A program made the translations under genes and the position numbers. Below are positions 60,493 through 64,000 of a stretch of 64,000 nucleotides of DNA, in pieces (position 1 is the stretch's first letter; each line of letters opens with the position of its first letter). The notes beneath the pieces were generated by a model. It saw only the letters and a program-made list of their open reading frames with translations, was not told the DNA's origin and searched no databases. The stretch comes from Flavobacterium piscisymbiosum (GTDB taxonomy: Bacteria > Bacteroidota > Bacteroidia > Flavobacteriales > Flavobacteriaceae), in contig NZ_JAJJMM010000001.1 of NCBI RefSeq assembly GCF_020905295.1, positions 2,170,001-2,234,000 on the forward strand. Direction: 5' to 3'.

Positions 60493-61812
60493 ATGAAAGA
60501 GCTAGTTAACAAATTAAAAGGAGATAGGGTAATATGGTCATTCGTGGCTTTATTGGCGCTGTTTTCGTTTATGCCTGTTTTTAGTGCGAGTAGTAATTTG
60601 GCGTATATAGGACATGGAACCGGAAATACACTGGGGTATTTAGTAAAACATCTGGCTCACATTTGTATTGGTTTCCTCATTATATATTGGGTACACAGGA
60701 TTCCGTATCATTATTTTAGAGCAATTTCAAAAGTGGCGTTGCCTGTAGTTTGGTTCTTGCTGTTGTATACATTGCTAAAAGGAACTGTAATTGCTGGAGC
60801 AAATGCAAGTCGTTGGATTCAGGTGCCATTTATAGGTATTACGTTTCAAACATCTACTTTGGCGGCTAGTATATTGTTTATTTATGTTGCGCGTTATTTG
60901 TCAAAAACCAGAGAAGAAAATGAACCGTTTCAAACGTCATTGATACAGCTTTGGTTGCCTGTTTTTATAACATTAGCATTGATATTACCGGCTAACTTTT
61001 CGACCACAGCGTTGATATTTTCGATGGTCATTATGTTGACATTTATTGGTAGATATCCGCTTAAATATATTGGTTTTATAATTGGTTCAGGAATCGGAAT
61101 GTTGTTGTTTTTCCTTTTGGTGGCAAAAGCTTTTCCGGATTCGAGATTCTTTAGCAGGGTATCAACCTGGGAAAGTCGTATTATGAACTTTACCACAGAT
61201 AAGCCGGATGAAGATGATTATCAAATCGAGAAAGCAAAGATTGCCATTGCATCAGGAAAATTAGGAGGATTAGGACCTGGGAAAAGTGTTCAGAAAAACT
61301 TTTTGCCACAGTCGTCTTCAGATTTTATCTATGCGATTATTGTCGAAGAATATGGCTTGGTTGGCGGAGTGGCCATTTTGGTTTTATACTTATTGTTATT
61401 GTTCAGATTCGTAATTGCATCGCATAAAGCCAATACGCTATTTGGGAAGTTAGTCGTCGTCGGGTTAGGTTTTCCGATGATATTTCAGGCGATGATCAAT
61501 ATGGCAGTTGCGGTCGAATTATTACCAGTAACGGGACAAACCCTTCCGCTGATTAGTAGTGGAGGTAGTTCGATCTGGATGACGTGTTTCTCTCTTGGAA
61601 TTATCATTAGTGTAACTAAAAAAGAAGAAGAAATCGCTGAAGAACAGGAAGAAAAAGAAAGAAGAAAAGAAGCGCTTCAGAGATTAATCGATAAAGAATT
61701 GGCCGAAGAAGATTTAGTTGCTACTGAAAAAGAACCGGTTTATGAAGAAGAAGGAATGTATTCGATAGAAGATAATTCCAGAAATCCAATGAATGCAGTT
61801 TTAAATAAATAG
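60493..61812 (+). CDS. ftsW: Septal glycosyltransferase / lipid II polymerase FtsW
   Basis: SEDS-family membrane protein of 439 residues with about ten membrane segments, polymerising glycan strands with FtsI. Typical sequence: ALFSFMPVFSASSNLAYI, LKGTVIAGANASRWIQVPFI, DSRFFSRVSTWESRIMNF, SSSDFIYAIIVEEYGLVGG and LLPVTGQTLPLISSGGSSIW. The C-terminal tail is long, acidic and lysine/glutamate-rich (about 60 residues), and cytoplasmic. The start codon directly follows the cassette arm. Confidence 0.95.
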   Translation: MKELVNKLKGDRVIWSFVALLALFSFMPVFSASSNLAYIGHGTGNTLGYLVKHLAHICIGFLIIYWVHRIPYHYFRAISKVALPVVWFLLLYTLLKGTVIAGANASRWIQVPFIGITFQTSTLAASILFIYVARYLSKTREENEPFQTSLIQLWLPVFITLALILPANFSTTALIFSMVIMLTFIGRYPLKYIGFIIGSGIGMLLFFLLVAKAFPDSRFFSRVSTWESRIMNFTTDKPDEDDYQIEKAKIAIASGKLGGLGPGKSVQKNFLPQSSSDFIYAIIVEEYGLVGGVAILVLYLLLLFRFVIASHKANTLFGKLVVVGLGFPMIFQAMINMAVAVELLPVTGQTLPLISSGGSSIWMTCFSLGIIISVTKKEEEIAEEQEEKERRKEALQRLIDKELAEEDLVATEKEPVYEEEGMYSIEDNSRNPMNAVLNK

Positions 61813-61861
61813 AAGAGATTAAAATAGAAATAGTTTTTTAAAGCGAATAACTTTTAAAAAT

Positions 61862-62947
61862 ATGACAAATTATAAATTCATATTAAGCGGTGGCGGAACA
61901 GGAGGACATATCTATCCTGCAATTGCTATTGCTAATGAATTAAAAATGCAATTCCCTGATGCTGAGTTTCTTTTTGTAGGAGCTCAGGACAAAATGGAAA
62001 TGCAAAAAGTGCCTCAGGCAGGTTATGAAATCAAAGGACTCTGGATCGCGGGTTTGCAAAGAAAATTAACCTTGCAAAATTTGATGTTTCCGCTAAAATT
62101 GGCAACAAGTTTGCTAGAGTCAAGACGAATTATAAAACAGTTCAAGCCTAATGTGGTAATAGGAACGGGAGGTTTTGCCAGCGGACCATTATTACAGGCA
62201 GCCGGAGGGGCGGGAATACCAACAGTAATTCAGGAGCAAAATTCATTTCCGGGAATTACCAATAAATTGTTGAGCAAAAAAGCCAATGCAATTTGTGTGG
62301 CATACGGAAATTTAGAGCGTTTTTTTCCTAAAGAAAAAATTGTCTTAACAGGAAATCCGGTTCGTCAGGATTTAATCGATATCGAAAGTAAACGCGATGA
62401 AGCAATCGCTTTTTATGGTTTAGATCCTAATAAAAAAACATTACTGGTTTTGGGCGGAAGCTTAGGTGCAAGAAGAGTGAACCAGTTAATCGAGAAAGAA
62501 TTACAAAATATGCTTTCGCAAGATGTTCAGATCATCTGGCAATGCGGAAAGTTATATTTTGAAGAATATAAAAAACACAATCAACAACATGTAAGAGTAG
62601 TTGATTTTATCGAAAGAATGGATTTTGTATATGCTGCAGCAGATGTGATTATCTCACGAGCAGGAGCATCATCAGTATCGGAACTATGTATTGTTGGGAA
62701 ACCGGTAATTTTTATTCCGTCGCCAAATGTAGCCGAAGATCATCAAACTAAAAATGCTCAGGCAATAGTAGATGCAAAAGGGGCTATTTTGTTGAAAGAA
62801 TCAGAATTAGACAGTCAGTTTAGTATTGTTTTTGAAGCTTTGATGAAAGATCAGGGAAAACAAAAACAATTAAGCGATAACATCAAAAAGCTGGCAATGC
62901 CAAATGCAACGAAAGTGATTGTAGATCAGATTAAAAAGTTGTTATAA
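61862..62947 (+). CDS. murG: UDP-GlcNAc:lipid I N-acetylglucosaminyltransferase
   Basis: 361 residues, GT28 family, membrane-associated on the cytoplasmic face, forms lipid [21 protein letters not shown] at the N-terminus, [25 protein letters not shown], the second glycine loop [12 protein letters not shown], and [20 protein letters not shown] with [15 protein letters not shown] in the C-terminal domain. It follows ftsW by 49 bases. Confidence 0.97.
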   Translation: MTNYKFILSGGGTGGHIYPAIAIANELKMQFPDAEFLFVGAQDKMEMQKVPQAGYEIKGLWIAGLQRKLTLQNLMFPLKLATSLLESRRIIKQFKPNVVIGTGGFASGPLLQAAGGAGIPTVIQEQNSFPGITNKLLSKKANAICVAYGNLERFFPKEKIVLTGNPVRQDLIDIESKRDEAIAFYGLDPNKKTLLVLGGSLGARRVNQLIEKELQNMLSQDVQIIWQCGKLYFEEYKKHNQQHVRVVDFIERMDFVYAAADVIISRAGASSVSELCIVGKPVIFIPSPNVAEDHQTKNAQAIVDAKGAILLKESELDSQFSIVFEALMKDQGKQKQLSDNIKKLAMPNATKVIVDQIKKLL

Positions 62948-63100
62948 TATAACTTTTTACGAAAATTATAGAACAGAATAAAAAATTTAGAACGCTATTT
63001 TTAAGCGTTTTGAGTTATTAAAATAATAAAATTACAAAGGCTTAAGTACTAGTTTTTTATACAATAAAGCAACTTGTAAATAGCTCAAAATTAAATAGAA

Positions 63101-64000
63101 ATGAATTTAAATCAGATACAGAACGTTTATTTTATTGGCATTGGAGGCATCGGAATGAGTGCTCTGGCCCGCTATTTTAAAAATATCGGGAAGCAGGTTT
63201 CTGGTTACGACAAAACGCCATCGATGTTAACGAGCGAATTGATTGAAAGCGGTATTGATATTCATTTTGAAGATAATATTAGTCTAATTCCTTCTGATTA
63301 TTTTGTAGAAAACACTTTGGTAATTTTTACGCCGGCAGTCCCTGTTACACATTCTGAATGGCATTATTTTATCGAAAGAAATTACGAAATAAAAAAACGC
63401 GCCGAAGTTTTAGGAATTATTACCAAAGACACTTTTAGTTTTGCGGTTGCCGGAACACACGGAAAAACAACTACGTCAAGTATTTTGGGGCATATTTTGT
63501 ATGAAAGCGGAGCTGATGTTACTGCTTTTGTGGGCGGAATTGTAGAGAATTACAATTCGAACCTAATCGGGAACGGAAAAACCGTAACAGTGGTAGAAGC
63601 AGATGAATTCGATCGTTCGTTTTTGCATTTACACCCTAATATTGCCTGTATTACGTCTATGGATGCTGATCATTTGGATATTTACGGAACCAGTGAAGCA
63701 ATCGAAGCTTCGTTTGTAGAATTTGCTTCGAAAGTAGAAGATAAAAATAAGTTGTTTATAACAAAAGAGTTGCCGCTTAAAGGTGTGCAATGTGCTATAA
63801 ATGAAGATGCTGTATATAAAGCTTTTAATGTTCGTATAGAAGACGGAAGCTATGTTTTTGATGTGCAGACGCCATCAGAAATTATGAAAGATTTGCATTT
63901 TGGATTGCCTGGAAAACACAATTTAATGAATGGATTGATGGCTATTGCAATGGCTAAGACTTTTGGCACCCCGACCGACTTGATTGCAAAAGCCATTGCT
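63101..64000 (+). CDS. murC: UDP-MurNAc:L-alanine ligase, truncated by window end
   Basis: The first 300 codons are present; the frame is open at base 64000. MurC adds L-alanine to UDP-MurNAc. Visible: NVYFIGIGGIGMSALARYFK, FTPAVPVTHSEW, KRAEVLGIITK, the ATP loop AVAGTHGKTTTSSILGHIL, VEADEFDRSFLHLHPNIACI, and SMDADHLDIYG, then FGLPGKHNLMNGLMAIAMA. The 153-base gap after murG holds no recognisable element. Confidence 0.96.
   Translation, partial: MNLNQIQNVYFIGIGGIGMSALARYFKNIGKQVSGYDKTPSMLTSELIESGIDIHFEDNISLIPSDYFVENTLVIFTPAVPVTHSEWHYFIERNYEIKKRAEVLGIITKDTFSFAVAGTHGKTTTSSILGHILYESGADVTAFVGGIVENYNSNLIGNGKTVTVVEADEFDRSFLHLHPNIACITSMDADHLDIYGTSEAIEASFVEFASKVEDKNKLFITKELPLKGVQCAINEDAVYKAFNVRIEDGSYVFDVQTPSEIMKDLHFGLPGKHNLMNGLMAIAMAKTFGTPTDLIAKAIA

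Overview
The window is AT-rich chromosomal DNA from a member of the Bacteroidota, almost certainly Flavobacterium or a close relative. The evidence is the adjacent gldB-gldC gliding genes, a type IX secretion plug-like protein (DUF5103), LytTR-type two-component genes, many lipoproteins, and repeated -7 promoter boxes of the form TAnnTTTG with no obvious Shine-Dalgarno sequences. No prophage, insertion sequence transposase or CRISPR array is visible. Most genes are housekeeping, but the gaps between them hold an unusual number of palindromic repeats.

Layout. 1-7080: end of rsmG, a Tat-exported alkaline phosphatase, an unrecognised protein, a LytS/LytR-like sensor-regulator pair and a secreted CocE-type hydrolase. 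7112-15861 (mostly minus): pruA, apaG, the DUF5103 plug-like protein, a SNF2 helicase, a methyltransferase, a frameshifted GxxExxY gene and map. 16128-22767: a DUF445 membrane protein, gpmI, two convergent L,D-transpeptidases, gene debris and two identical tRNA-Gly(TCC) genes. 22905-29841: pepE, a five-gene run (three tandem CarboxypepD_reg-like paralogues, a small exported protein and an M1 metallopeptidase), then tatA and a PAP2 phosphatase. 29962-35689 (minus): a PhyH dioxygenase, an O-methyltransferase, an alanine-rich lipoprotein and a YceI/porin/YceI-like operon with a second yceI upstream. 36009-46091: rlmN, a polyprenyl synthetase, lemA plus DUF2207, an ECF sigma operon and dnaG. 46088-51340: an orphan response regulator, nadE, gldBC, a lipoprotein, engB and an alpha/beta hydrolase. 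51719-64000: the division and cell wall cluster mraZ-rsmH-ftsL-ftsI-murE-mraY-murD-ftsW-murG-murC; murC runs off the end.

How the genes work together. The last 12 kb encodes lipid II precursor synthesis (MurE, MraY, MurD, MurG, MurC) and septal synthesis (FtsI, FtsW), headed by MraZ with phased GTGG repeats at its own promoter. The L,D-transpeptidases and polyprenyl synthetase serve the same envelope theme. GldB/GldC, the DUF5103 protein and many exported proteins reflect the gliding and type IX secretion lifestyle.

The most unusual signal is a set of small cassettes. Two four-helix-bundle genes inside the division cluster (mraY|murD and murD|ftsW) and one broken GxxExxY gene (map|methyltransferase) are each bounded by 31-bp inverted repeats. 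The arms are built from short 7-10 bp tandem units. Each cassette nearly fills the gap between two co-directional genes and its cargo points the same way as the host genes. A cargo-less relative of the GxxExxY repeat lies about 0.9 kb away. Other notable points are a DnaG primase that has lost all four zinc ligands, two yceI promoters sharing an ATGAT-N4-ATCAT palindrome at identical spacing, an ECF-type promoter before the sigma gene, and a 16-bp palindrome found inside two unrelated repeat families.
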